Origin: Meloidogyne chitwoodi
Taxonomy: Eukaryota; Nematoda; Chromadorea; Rhabditida; Meloidogynidae
Assembly: GCA_015183035.1 (NCBI GenBank)
Contig: JACZZP010000017.1
Location: 1-64,000, forward strand
Reading direction: 5' to 3'
DNA length: 64,000 nt
Under the pieces are notes generated by a model. The model was given only the letters and a program-made list of their open reading frames with translations, searched no databases and was not told where the DNA came from. Positions 24,213 through 37,125 of this stretch are shown here, piece by piece. Made by a program: the position numbers and the translations under genes. Every line of letters begins with the position of its first letter. Positions within the stretch are counted from its first letter, which is position 1.

Positions 24213-24851
24213 AATCTTGAGAAAATGGGAATGAAAATTGTTGGATAAACAATTCAAAATCAATTTATAATTTTAAATCTTTTCTTTATTTTAGTATTCA
24301 TATTAATTAATATTTTACTCTTAAATTTTTAAATTAAAAGTAATTAGATTTTCTTATTTTCATGCCTTAGTTTTAAAGGAGATCAAATGTAATACATCGA
24401 AATTAAATTCGTTTTAATCATTTTTTTGTAGAAATATACATAAATTTTAAATAAAGCTATATTTTTTATAAATCTCCATTTTAATATTAATTAGATTTCT
24501 AAAAAGTTTGCGAATAAATTGTAATAGAAAATAGAAAATATTAAGAATATTATATAGAATTTTGGTTAAAAATACACGTATAATTATTACAATAGAATAT
24601 ATGTATTATAAAATTGGGGAAATATTAATTTTTTGGATTTTTCGGATAGATTATTGAACCAGTATCAGAATTAACAAGTGAAATGATTTGTGAAAAAGGA
24701 TTAGAAAATGTGACTTTATTATACTTTTTTGATCAATGTTGAAAATTCCAAATCAAACTAAGTTTGAATGGCCTCAGTGTGTTCCTAATAAAACCGGCAT
24801 AAGGCATCCAACGTTTGGTAACTAGAAAATATTTTTAAAATAAAGAATTTA
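24213..24851. other. convergent 3' region, no gene seen
   Basis: AT-rich spacer between the secreted gene (+) and the HAD phosphatase (-). Confidence 0.5.
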
Positions 24852-26042
24852 TTAAGCAATTTTTACAATGTGGTCTGCATTTGGACTAAGCTCCCCGACA
24901 TCACCAATTCCTGACAAAACTCCGACTGTTGTGCCAACATTCGCCCGCCGGCCCATTCCCATATCTGCAGCAGTATCACCAACCATTAAAGCTTCCTAAA
25001 TTGTTTGGTAATTGAAAGAAAATAAAACAATAACCTTTGGGTCTACACCCAATTCACGGCAAATGTGTAAGGCGTTATGTGGATTCGGCTTTGGCTTCGA
25101 GCCTATATCATCTCCGCACATAACAAAATCAACAAAACGCTCTAAGCACAAACTTTTTAGTGAATTCTCTGTTCCAACACTTTATAAGTAAAATAATTTA
25201 TTTTAATATTAATTCGTAATATCAAACAATTACCGGCTGTCTGCAGTACAAATTGCAATTTTCAATCCCAATTCCTTAAGATTGGAGAATAGGGCATGCA
25301 AATCATGGATTTGTTTAAGAGTTTTCGGGCAACTAGTGTTACAATCTGTCACTGAATCGCTAACCTTAAAATTAATAAACTTTTCCATTTCCAAATTCCC
25401 TTCCTTTTTACCATTTCTATTGCATCCTTCTCTTCCATTCCATATTCAACTAATAATTTTTTAATTCTTTCCCTAATTTGCTGCATTGTGCCGTGAGCAA
25501 GAAGTCCGGTACGTACACGTTCTTGAATAGGACAATAACCAAGCAAAGAGTAAACCTCATCTGCAATCTCTAACTTTGATGCTTCACATAAACTGAATTA
25601 ATAAATTTTTTAAAACTGTAATTTATATAAAAATTTCTCACTTTTTAACCGTCGTTTTCGCCCATGGAACCCACATGGAATGAAAGCAAATTAATGTCCC
25701 GTCCTTGTCGAAAATTATAAGTGAGTGTTTACCTTGTTTCCGTTTAGTCAACTTAATTTTGGTAAATTATAAGTATTTAATTTATATTTCTTACAACTTT
25801 ATCTGCAATAGTTCGCCCTTTTTTCATAGATAATACTGGCAAATATGTCATTTTATTAGATGGAAAACTCGTTGAACTATGTTTTTGTTTCATTGCCATG
25901 GAACAATCTAAAATTAAATAAAAATTAAATAAATTAATTTTAACAAAAGCAACTCACATCTCGAAGTAGAAGCAATGCCGTTACGGATATTATAGAGACA
26001 GAATAATGTCTCAATTGAATTTCGAAATAAACTACTAGACAT
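24852..26042 (-). CDS. HAD-superfamily phosphatase
   Basis: Minus-strand gene from ATG at 26042 to stop at 24852-24854, at least seven exons with GT-AG introns. Motif I is [16 protein letters not shown], with the nucleophile and acid/base Asp of the DxDGT signature. The cap region has [19 protein letters not shown]. Motif II lies in [10 protein letters not shown]. The segment [17 protein letters not shown] holds the motif III Lys. Motif IV is [16 protein letters not shown], with the Mg-binding acidic residues. The layout is that of a phosphoglycolate phosphatase-like, subclass I enzyme; the substrate cannot be told from sequence. The N-terminus is Arg/Ser/Thr-rich with few acids ([20 protein letters not shown]), which could be mitochondrial targeting (inference). 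Confidence 0.88.
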
Positions 26043-26684
26043 TATTTTTGAAATATTTAGAAGTATTTAATAAAAAATATTATTTCCTAAAATATTTAAA
26101 TAAAAAAATATATTAAATTTGTTAAAGGATTGTAGATATAAAAAGGCATACTTCGTATTTAATTATAACTAGAATTATAAACTTAAAATTAGTATCGAAT
26201 TTTAAGTCCTTAGAGAAAACTAAAAAGTTAATTAAGGTAATGATAATAAATTTTTGATTAATGTAAGGTTATGCATCACTTGATTGAGGAATGTTACCGG
26301 TAAAGGAGAATTGAGCAATAGTAGTATGTATTGTGTATTTTGTGCAAAAATTGCTAGTTAATTAAAATATACAGTTTTAAATAAAAGTTTCCGCATTCTA
26401 TAAAATAAATGTAAAAAATTTAAAAAAAAATCAGCTAAATAATAAAATCAAAAGTTAAAAACTAAAGACTTGAGAGTAGTAATTAAGGTGGTTGTTTCTA
26501 AAATTAAAAAAAAAATCTTAATGCTAACATTCTGTAATTCACAAAAGCTTAAATGGAAGGAATGAATAGCAAGTGTATGAGCAACCCTATGTACAATCTA
26601 AATTAAGAATTTTTGTAGCGCGTACTCAGCCCAGCTGCTCCAATCTATCGCCACACACTTGAATAGGCTTTTGCCAATATTACA

Positions 26685-26857
26685 TACTCTCTCAAAAAAA
26701 ATCTCTATAGTCTTCCCCAAATACCTCTCACCCTTTAATTTTCAAATGCTAAAAATAGATTTGCCAAAGAGCTTGCTGACGGGGATAGCCAGCCAGCTAT
26801 TCTGAGCGTGGATAGATTAAAAGAGGAGCGAGCGGAGCCATAAAAGTAAGAAAAGAG
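26685..26857. repeat. diverged direct repeat, copy 1
   Basis: Shares with copy 2 the blocks tactctctca, tctcaccct, attttcaaa.gctaaaaata, gcttg.tg.cgggga.agc and aaaagaggagcgag. Likely an old dispersed or transposon-derived repeat. Confidence 0.6.
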
Positions 26858-27388
26858 AAAAATCTAAAAGCTAGAAGAAAAATATTATCAAAAAAATGTG
26901 TATTTAAGAATATTAATTTAAAGAAAATATTATAATTTTTCTTCTAAACCTATATATTTACCCCTTTTATTAGGTTGATCAGTCCCTTAAAAAGGTGGGT
27001 TGTATTTATTGTTTTAATAATAATTGGGAAAATTCCCACAAGGAAATCCCCAATAAGAAACATTTATTTTAATTGACGTGATGTGATGATTTAATTTTAA
27101 AAACAAAATCTTAATGAAAATAGAAAAATTTCAATTTTCATTGAAAAAATATTTTTAATAAAAAAAACTCCTCTAAAGTTAAGGAAATGACTAAACTTGA
27201 TTAGTCTTGCTTCACTTTTTCTCTCTTTCGTCATCACTCATAAAATTTAGAAACATCTGAGCAAATTTATAAATAATAAAAAATGACTTAAAATTTCAAT
27301 TTCAAATAAAGAAAACTTTTGATTAAATGAAGATAGCTTACAAATTTTTTAAAATTTATTTCCTTCAACATCGAGTGAAATTAGATAA

Positions 27389-27543
27389 TACTCTCTCAGA
27401 AAGTATTATATTTTTCCCAAATCCATCTCACCCTGTCATTTTCAAAAGCTAAAAATACATTGACGAATAGCTTGTTGTCGGGGACAGCAAATATGCTGGC
27501 TAAAGCAGATAAAAAGAGGAGCGAGTGAAGCTAAATAAGAGAG
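27389..27543. repeat. diverged direct repeat, copy 2
   Basis: Same block order as copy 1 about 700 bp upstream, with substitutions and small indels. Confidence 0.6.
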
Positions 27544-28287
27544 GGAAACATAGATAGAATGAGAAATATGATATACAAATGCATTCTGTTTTGAAATAAG
27601 GAAAATTTTCATTTTTTAATCTGTTCTAACAATTAAAATAGACTTTAAAAAAATTTAAGAATATTGGAAAAACGTTTTCAAAAATATTAGTCAATAGAAT
27701 TAAATGTTAATAATAGTTTTCAAAATAATAATTTTAAAATTATAAAGTTAATTCCAAGAATCATTAGACTTTTTTAAAGGTGAAGATTTAAAAATAAATA
27801 AAATCTTAAAAGAATGATAATAAAACCTTTTAAAATTTATTAATATTCAAAGATTCAAATAAAAATTTTGACATAAAAATAACTTAAAACTTAGCTTATT
27901 ATGTTAAATAGAAAATATTTAAAAAAATATAGTCTAGATAATACACGTGTATAATTAAATAATAGGCAATAAAGTTTCGATTTACTGTGTTCTTATAGTT
28001 AACTATTTCGTTAAAAAAAAGTTAATTAAATTCAAAAATCGAAACAAATACCCTTTACAAAAATAATAAAAGTAAAGGAGTATCATTATAAAACAAAACT
28101 GGTATGTTATAATTAATAAATACAGGTAAAAATGTAATATTTTAATAAAATAAAGTTAAAATATAAATTAAGAATGAATAAATGTAAATATCAAAATATT
28201 GATTTAATTAAAATTATATTTAATGTTTAGAGATTAATAGTGGTTATAATAGAAAATCAATTGTCTAACCTTTAAAGCTTTCGTCAA

Positions 28288-31200
28288 TTAAGCATTAAAG
28301 CGATTTTTCAAAACAATTTGTCCTTCGCCCCAATATGAAAGCATTCGTGTAAGCTGGTTGTTATCAGCAAGTCTAGATATATAAATTATTTATCCTTCAG
28401 TGTAAATATAAAGGGTGTAAAATAAAGAGAAAATAAGTCGAATCAGAAATTAAAATAATTTTTAACCCAAACAATATCAGATAAATACCCATTGAACCCA
28501 CCTATGTCCACAACATTGTTCACTAGTATATGGAACCTCATTCGGAAAAAAGCGCCTGAAATATATGAATTATTCTCTGGTTTTTTTAAAATTAAATTAC
28601 TTAAGAGCCAAATAATTTGCATGTCCTCTTTTTGCTAATTCATCAGCCTGAAAAACAGGTTCAGGTAGTGAAATTGGTCTACTAACAATCTGATGGTTAA
28701 ATGATAATGTCATCAAAAGCGAATATAATGAACGCTTAAACATAAGACCTTCCAAATCAGCCTGTAATAAGAAAATTTCCTAATTTTCAAAAGAGAAAAT
28801 TCAAGACCTGTCTAGCCATCTTATAATTAAGCAACTTCGCATACTCTTTAAGTGAATCAATACCGCAATTGAAATCAATTTCATTAACAAGAACTACATA
28901 TTCTACAGGCTTTCCTGTCCCCTAAAAAATATAAACTAACATAAAAATAAATCTAAAGATGATTCTTCTGTAATCAAATTAAATCGCCATTTTATAAACA
29001 TTCTTAAAAAACACCTTTATTGGAAAATGTGATTGAAGGTAGAATTCAAAAACATCGGGTCGGACAACCTTTTCATGAATTATTGAACCAGGTGGCATAT
29101 TTTCTGCCTAAAAGTCTCTCAAACTTATGAAAAAAATAAGAAAAAAACCCTGTCAGTTCCTACAGCAAAAAACTTCTTAAAATGGCGTTTTGAGCCGATA
29201 ACAAGCACACATTTAGGTGAATAATTCGGATCATGCAAAGCAAATCCTTTCTTGATAGCAGTAAACTCACTTCGATAGGCCTTTAAAAACAGAAATTATT
29301 CATAATAATATTTGGCAAACCATTTCATATTGACCCTCACTTAATCCATCACGCAAAATAAAAACATATTTTGGAAATTTCTGCCTAGGACGATTATGCA
29401 TTAAGGAGGCTAAAATCCAACGACTTCTTTGTGTCAAATCAGCCAACTCTACTGCTTCTTTTCTTGATGTCTTTAAATAATGAAATTATAAAATCAAAAA
29501 ATTATGTACAAAAAGACCTGGTAAAAATAATCACCAATAAAACTGTAAGGATTTTCAGCCATATTCGCACAAATCTGAAAGTGAACTAGAACGTGAATTT
29601 TCTTTAACATACTCCAACAACAGAAGGTTCACTTGATGTAAGTGTATGATCTTCCTCATCAGTCATTTGCTCTTCGTTAAGAGAATCATATCTGGGTTTT
29701 TTTGCCTCATGAATCTAAAAATGAAGAATTGAAAAACATAAATTATCATAGTAAAAGAATACATTATTGGTTGGATGCGATACATCATAACCGATTACCA
29801 AAATATCACCACTACTCAAATCAAATCGATGCTCAAATTTTTTAAGACCAGCCAATTTAGGCTCTGCCGATAACGGCTGATAATTTAGTCCTCCAAATTT
29901 AACATTCAACTTGTTTACTATATTTTCTAATGTCTGTCGATGGCCTTTCACAAGAATGTTCTAAATCCAAAAAGTTTAGTTATTTTTTATTTTATTAGAT
30001 GTATACTTGAACAGTTTCAATTGTGACTTGCTGTGTGATCAATTTTGCAACTTTTGAGAGTCTGTAAACTTCAAACAGTTTCAGAAGCCCGTGAGAATCA
30101 TTTGCCTTTGAATCAATCTAACAAAAAATTAAAAAGAAAGTTAAGAAATAAGAAACCATAAACACAAATTGGATTTTCTCATGTGCGCAGTGACAAAAAT
30201 ATTTTTTCCATTCGTTTTCATTAGGTAAAGTTGTTTGAGCGTCGAATAAATTTTGTGCAGCAGGAAACAATTTTGGAGTTCCGAAAATCATTCCTTTAAT
30301 TTAAAATTAAAGGAATTATAAAATTTTTTATACCTTTCTCGGTACATTTTTCACGCAATTTCTTCAAAAATTCTTCGATTGTTTCACGAAATCGAGCATC
30401 AAATAGAACGATCCATTCTTTGGGAAAACTGACTGGAATTAAAAAAGCACCACTATTCCTTGTCCAATCGCCCTGAAATTGCAAAACGATTTAAAAGCTA
30501 TAAAGTTATTTAAAATACGAAAAAACCTTATCATCGCTTGGAGCTACCTCTCGGTTATTTCTATAAAGCAAGTGCGGTAATGGTCGAACATCGATATTTG
30601 TATCATTTGACTCAGATTGAACCTAAAAATTCTTTTATAAAAATTCTATTATAAAAATTCTAAAGTTAAAGCGTTATATTTTTAATTTATGTAAAAAAGC
30701 TAAAGAAGTCATGGCTAATTTTTATGAAAACTAAACAACATTTTTGAAAAGTTCAACTAGGCACAGAAACCATTCTTATTGTTAATACATATAATAAAAA
30801 AAATTAAATCTTCTAAAGAAACCCATTGTTAACGTCAACCTTAATGCTGAAAGAAGAAAGCACGTTGTTATTCCCATTCCATAACGACAAATCACAACCA
30901 CTCTGATAAATTTTTTGATGCCGTTCACTGGGTGCAATAGAATTTTTCTGTTAAATAAAAAAATTTACAAAATTTAATAAAATAAAAAACCTTCAAAAGA
31001 ATGTCACACAAATCTGACGACTGTTTCTCCTGAGGAATTTTTTGACCCTCCAAAATAATTAATTGTTCAACAGGAAACTTCTCATTCGGTTTTCCAGCCT
31101 AAAATTATGTATGTTATTTGGCAAATTTAACAAAAAATAACCGGATAGACTCCTGGAAAGCGCAAATTATTTAAACGAATATTTTTTGTGTCAATGAAAT

Positions 31201-32626
31201 AATCGACCAATGTGACAAAACATGTTTTACCATCAATCGTTCTCTCAAATCTACAATTAAATTTTTAATAAATAAGAAATTAAAAAAAAATTAGCGTACC
31301 TTTCCTCTGATAAAGGCTTGTCACCAAATCCTCCAATAGAAAAAATGCGGCTACGACTACAATAAAAATATAATGATATAGTCTATTTAAAATGATTTGG
31401 CTTTAATAATTTGCAAAAAGCTAATCGAGAATCTAAAATTTTCTTTTAAAGTTCTGTGAAATTACCTGTAGGCACATTGTACCTTAACACCGCGAAGGAA
31501 ATGGACCAACTTCTCCCAACAATCAGGTTGGGATTCATTAAATTTTAGATAATCATAGATTGTTTTTTCTAACGTTTGATTTGTTAGAAAGGCAGAAACT
31601 TTAGCTTAAATGTAATTTTGTATAAACATAATTAATTTCGTTACCATCCAAAACTACAGCAGCTTGTACTCGTCCGCTATTACCCTTTACAATTCGTACA
31701 CCTTTGCATATACCAGAATGAAAAGTTATATGATTTCCACGCATATAAGAACAATCGGGCGTTCGTATAAATAGACGACCACTACCCAAAGAAATAAACT
31801 TATCACTAAAAATTAAAAGTAAATAACTAAAAATATTCAGAAAAAACTTTTCCAAAGTTTTTTGCGCAATAGCCAATTCAAAAAATGTGCGTAATGACCG
31901 ATCTTCCTGTGTTATGGAATTAATAGCTTCATACTGACTTAAATCGCTCAAATCCAAAATACGATTTCCAGTTTGACAGGGCTTAATAATCACCTAGATT
32001 TCAAAAAAAAAATAGAAAAGATAGAAGAAGCATACATTGAAAAACGTCTTAATGCCGAACGTTTGAATGATTAAGTTGCTTACTTCAGAATATGAGATAA
32101 AGATTGCTTCACACTGAAATAAGTAAAATAAAAAATAGATCTACTTTAACAAACCTCTTGTAGTTCGGATGATGAGTAAAAGATAGATCGTCCATCATAT
32201 ACATATGTATTAGGCGGCATTAAAAGTCGGGCCTTATTCACTGCAATACCAACTAATTCAGCACTGATCCGACGATTAAGATCAGCTAAAATTTATAAGC
32301 TATTTTTAAAATAGTGATTTCAACCTGATCCTTTGGTTATACTCCATTTCTTTGATGGATTGTCTGACGCAATGATCTCTACATCTATAAAGTTGAAATA
32401 AGGTTAAATAATAAATCCAACTGACCATATCTATAAGCTTTTTTTCCTTGCTGTACATCTATCAAAAAGATTGAGGACAAGCCAGGTTTTGACAAACCTT
32501 TTTCATTAACTGAAATACTTGTAGTATGCCTAAAAATTTAAGCATGCAAAGATTCGTCAATAATAAATTTAAAAATTACTGATTAAAAATTATAATTTTA
32601 ATAAATTTTAACCTTGATGACGACAT
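28288..32626 (-). CDS. Argonaute protein (PAZ and PIWI domains)
   Basis: Minus-strand multi-exon gene from ATG at 32626 to stop at 28288. The N-terminal domain starts MSSSRHTTSISVNEKG. A PAZ domain is visible around 31050-31260 (VTLVDYFIDTKNIRLNNLRF, then FPVEQLIILEGQ). The PIWI domain includes ILVIGYDVSHPT (first catalytic Asp, near 29785), YVFILRDGLSEGQYEM (second Asp, near 29350) and LPEPVFQADELAKRGHANYL (28625-28665), where the usual final His aligns with Asp. A D-D-D set is compatible with slicer activity. The C-terminus is IVLKNRFNA. Total is about 850-900 residues, normal for the family. It should bind small guide RNAs; nematode-specific clades (WAGO, CSR-1-like) are possible but I could not assign one. 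It lies head-to-head with the PIR-1 gene. Confidence 0.9.
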
Positions 32627-33527
32627 TTTTAAAAGTATAAAACGTAGATCGAATCAGTATATGTATCTAAAATAAGAGAATAATTATTTTTTACCCAATT
32701 TTGGGAAATTTTATCTTTTCTAAATTAAAGATCAGATTGACTATCTAATGTTTGAAATTATTTATTACTAAGGACTAAACGTCTTTATATATACCATATT
32801 AAAATCCTTTTTACATAACTATTTAAGTAATGCAAACTAGGAATTTAGATAAATAACAAAAATAATCTTATTCGACTCCACTTAGTCATTGGTAACATAA
32901 TTATTCATCAAAATAATACTTAATAATCATTCATAAAAATAAAAAACACCACTATCCTAGTTAACTTTTAACATTTTATGTGATAGAATAATTTTTAAGT
33001 AAAAAACTAATTGGATAGTGCATACATAGAATATTTAGCGTAAAACTGGAAAGGATTATTCTACATAGATATTCAAACATTAACGTGAAAAAAATTTGAA
33101 AAATGTACCTGTTAGTTGAGAAGAATCATTATCATATTTAGTTTAAGAAGGCAGTACTGATTAATAGTTTTAATACGTATTCTCCAATTTGAACCGAAAA
33201 GATGTGAATTATAAGTTATTATTTATTAAAGAATTAAAATTAAAAAATTATCTAAAAATAAATTTTAATTTTAAAAGCCAAAAATTAAGAGAAAATAAAA
33301 AAATAAAAAGGGAAGGAAATATAAAAATGCAATTTAAGATCTCGTAAGCATCATAAGGGTGTTAGTTCAGCAACGATAATTTTCTCAATGATGCACTCTA
33401 AAGAGTCATGCGCAGGATCATGTGAGAATTAGGTAGATCCTTTTCGGTAAACGACATTTCGAAACAAGACATTTCGGTGTTATTAAACTTTTATTTTTTT
33501 GTTTATCTGGATTTAACAGACGAAGAT
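32627..33527. promoter_or_regulatory. divergent intergenic region between Argonaute and PIR-1
   Basis: About 0.9 kb that must contain the 5' control sequences of both genes. AT-rich; no element recognised apart from tttaacag at about 33510-33517, a likely trans-splice acceptor ten bases before the PIR-1 ATG. Confidence 0.5.
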
Positions 33528-34765
33528 ATGGGGAGCAGATTAGAACGTCGTCATTCATTGTCAAGCCACAAAAATACTAGATTATACACAGCTTTTGAGC
33601 GATGTTATGCTGGTCATTTTAATAAAGTTTGTAACTTTAATAAGGCTATTTTTATCATAGTAACTAATGATTTTAAACATTTTAATTTAGCAGCGATCAC
33701 ATTCAGCGCCACCGGATTATCAGGAATGTACTCCTTGTCAAAAACAAAGATTTAGGGTAATATTTGATTAACAATTAACTAATAATAGTGTTAATTAAGA
33801 TTAATCGTAAAAAATGGCGTAAAAACAAAAAAATTGAACGGAGGAAAATCCTTGATAAAAGGAAAGATCGTCGAGATAGAGGATGTGGAATTCCTGGCAG
33901 GTCAGACTAATAATACTTTTAAATTTATTTATTTTTAAAGATGGCTCCATTATTCTGTTTCATTCACCTCAAGCCCAATTGAAGGTACTCGTTTCATTGC
34001 TTTCAAAACTCCTCTACATCCTTATTTCTTCAATTCGGAAGAGACACAAAAGCATCGGTTCGACGTTGATACAGTCGTCAAACATGTTAGTTTTTCTATC
34101 TTTATATATTTTTATTTCAACAATTTTATGAGTCTAAAACCTTTTAATTTTTTTCTGATTTCCAAATATTGCTAGAATATTTGATGTACTCTGGAATTTT
34201 TCACAGATTTCCGCTCAAAATAAAACACTTGGACTTGTGATTGATCTTACTGATACCAATCGCTATTACGATCCAAGCAGATGGGGAACACACAAGGCGT
34301 ATATTATTCTAGTTGATAATAATATTTTTATAATAGATTGAATATAACAAGTTAAACTGTCCCGGGCATCAAGTAAATCGCGATGAAAATTTATTTCAAA
34401 CATTCCTTCAACTTATTAAAAAATTCTTTGCTGAAAACAATGATAATGGTGATTAAGTTCCTATTCTATACTATTTTTCCTTAGAAAAGCTCATTGGAGT
34501 TCATTGTACACACGGACTGGTTTGCTTATTTCGCTTAACATTTTAATTTACAATTAGAATCGAACTGGGTACTTAATTTGCCGTTATCTGATACAGGAGA
34601 ACAAATGGAATGCAGCACATGCAATCGAAAGTATTTTTGAAAAAATTATAATAAAGAACAATTTAAGGCTTTGGAACTGCGCGAGGATATCCTATTGAGC
34701 GAAGCACCTACATACAATCATTATTCAAAGTCGAGGAAATGATGATGAATTCCAAACGATTGTGA
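33528..34765 (+). CDS. pir-1: PIR-1/DUSP11 RNA 5'-phosphatase
   Basis: Dual-specificity phosphatase fold that removes beta/gamma phosphates from RNA 5' ends. Diagnostic segments are IEGTRFIAFKTPL, LGLVIDLTDTNRYYDP, CPGHQVNRDENLF, the P-loop LIGVHCTHGLNRTGYLICRY with catalytic Cys and Arg, and ARGYPIERSTYIQSLF. In C. elegans PIR-1 works with Dicer and RNA-dependent RNA polymerase products in small-RNA pathways, which fits the divergent Argonaute neighbour. The catalytic part (33800-34765) is secure. The first exons (33528-33770) encode a basic, Cys-containing region (ECTPCQKQRFR); their joining is tentative and may need a GC donor near 33609. The intron 34297-34351 is GC-AG. Confidence 0.88.
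34297..34351 (+). other. GC-AG intron in pir-1
   Basis: Donor cacaag|gcgtat, acceptor aacaag|ttaaac, 55 bp, phase 0. It gives WGTHK-LNCPGHQ. Using the adjacent GT (gc|gtatat) gives a stop at the join. Confidence 0.75.
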
Positions 34766-34930
34766 TCTGTTTTAGCCGTTAGGATTTAATTTCTTTTTGG
34801 CATTTTTCTAAAAATGTTTATCTTGCTTGATATTTAAAAAAATAAATAAGAGAAGTCACAAACTGATGTATGCACAAAAATGATATATTTGCAAAATCTT
34901 CATTTTCTTAAAATACGTCGTTTAGGACGA

Positions 34931-35773
34931 TTACATTGTTTTTTTAAAGAGCGGTGAATTTGTATGAATAAGATATCCACGTTCTAATTGGTCTTTTAAA
35001 GAAGGATAATCAACATCCCAATAATGATCTGGTGTTTTTGGCATTGGCATATCTAAATATTTGTCTTAAAATAATAATTTATTGTAAATTTTAAACCATA
35101 TAATATAAATACTATTTATATTAGTGCGTCTAGCTTATTAAAAATCTTTTGACCTGTTTATGTCTAAATAGTAAACCGAAAATAATGTTAAATCAAACCC
35201 TCTAATTTGGTAGATGCAGTAAGCAAGGAATCTGGTTTTATAAGAGTAATATCTTCATCTTGACGATTAACTAAAAATTTTCAGTTTTCTCGTATTTTAA
35301 ATTTTAACACTTACGTTGATATTCAGCACTCAATAGCTCAGTGGATTTTGTGACCTCGTCCGAAAGACTCTTCAATTCAGCATCTAATTAAGATGAATTA
35401 AGTTTACAAACTGAAAAATAAATTTTGTCAACCTTTTTCTTTTAAAATCTTATCATGCATCTCTTTGGCTTCTCGGAGTTCATAAGAAAAACCAAAATTT
35501 TCGTTGTCTTGTTGTTTTGAAGAGGTAGAAGGTCGTGCTGGTTCCAAATTTGTTGTTATAAGTTTTGGTATTTGAAGATTTTGAGGAGGGGATTCTGTTG
35601 TTCTTATTTCATCATGTTGATATCTCTTAAAAAAGAAACAAAGTATTAACAGTTTTGGAGAATTGCAATCGCAGAAAAATTAATTATTGAATATAAATTT
35701 ACTTTTCTGAAAAATGCAACTCTCCAGGTCTATTAGATTTAGGTTTAATTTCCCAAGTATAAGGTACTTGCAT
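34931..35773 (-). CDS. hypothetical protein with helical middle
   Basis: Minus-strand gene from ATG at 35773 to stop at 34931, five GT-AG exons joining in frame to about 185 residues. It begins MQVPYTWEIKPKSNRPGE, has a Ser/Pro/Gln-rich segment, then a Glu/Lys-rich probable coiled coil (LREAKEMHDKILKEKDAELK ... SDEVTKSTELLSAEYQ), and ends with a compact conserved-looking block (KTPDHYWDVDYPSLKDQLER) before PLFKKTM. There is no signal peptide and no membrane segment, so it is probably cytosolic or nuclear. I do not recognise the family. Its 3' end is 166 bp from the 3' end of pir-1 (convergent). Confidence 0.7.
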
Positions 35774-37125
35774 GTTTTAATTTAAATAAAGCAGTGTTTT
35801 ATTTAGTTTTTAAGAACATGTAAATATTATAATATTGTGAGGTTGGGTTCAAAAAATCCTAATTTCCTATCAAACCGTCATTCTCTCAGCTGCTAATTCG
35901 GTTCGGCTTTTTTTGAACAAATGTCGTAGTTCACCCTTTTTTCTTTTACAATCCTTATATAAAATCTTAAAATGAGAACTTGGCATAAGCATTAAAACAA
36001 AAAAATGTTGAATGTGTCCAAAAAAATATTTAGTCGTGAGCCACGTGCTAGTCGCGATTAAGAGTCGCGGGCTTTGTAGTCGTTTTAGCGACGTCATTTG
36101 TAAATAGCCAGTTGAGTGCAGGTTTATTGAATGCAACCAACAAATCTTTTGAACATACTGTAGTGCCTTATGAGCGATTTCGGTTCTTCTGATTCTATAA
36201 AATAGTATTAAAAATCTTTGTTATACTATACTTTAGCAAAAAAATTAATTGAGCTCATAATCACAAAACTGCATTAATTAAAAATAGTTTTTTTATTTTT
36301 ATTTAGTATGTTTTTATATGAATTTCCTGTTTACAAATAAATGTTATATTTATTTATAAATTTATTTTAATTATTTTCAATAAGAGAACAATATCCTTTT
36401 CACTATCAAATAATTTTAATTCTTTTATATAAAGATTTAATAAAGCGAATTTTTGACTTTTAATATCCTGTATTTTTATTTAGATATTTTAATAGTATAA
36501 ATAGTATGGCATTTGAGAAAATAATACAGTTATGGGATGCTATCCAGATTTATTTAAATTTAATCTTGAAATTTAACCATTAATACTAAATTTACTATTA
36601 AAATTCTTTAAACAATTCTTTAAGTTTAATTTTCTGTGTCCAACTTTTCAGTTTTCATGATTATTAAATTGGCACTAGCAGATAAAAATTCTGATAAAAT
36701 ATATTAAATTATATATTATATTAACAATTAATATACTATTTTGAATAAGATAAAATATTTTAAATATACATATTTTATTTAAGTAGAAAGCTAATAATTA
36801 TTGTTTATTAATGTTGCTTATTTGGTAATTAATATTTAAATATATTCTATAATTGCTAATTTTATTTTTACCTTAGTCAGAAAATAAAAATTATTTTGTA
36901 CGTCAAAATTAAATAATTACTTTTTTCAACTGCTAAGCTTTAACGAGTTCCCCGAGCTCTAATTAGTTCCCCATTCTCTTTCAAATTTCATTAAATTTAT
37001 TAAATAAACAAATTTTAAAGTTTTTTTTAACAAAGCTTTACAGCTTAAATAATTTAACGCAATTCTTCTATATAAACAATTTAAACAATATATTTCATTA
37101 ATATTTTAGAAAATAGATCTAAGTA
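35774..37125. other. 1.35 kb gene-free spacer
   Basis: Very AT-rich. An 88-codon minus frame at 35870-36136 shows no family features. A duplicated gttcccc motif occurs at about 36947-36972 (gagttccccgagctctaattagttcccc), 150 bp before the receptor gene. Confidence 0.45.

Larger units (their letters stand above)
26043..28287. other. 2.2 kb gene-free spacer with a diverged direct repeat
   Basis: No coding content recognised. Two diverged direct copies of about 155-170 bp lie at about 26685-26857 and 27389-27543. Confidence 0.5.

Noticed and set aside
35870..36136. 88-codon minus frame possibly from a transposase
   Set aside because: No recognisable motif, no inverted ends nearby, no splice partners.
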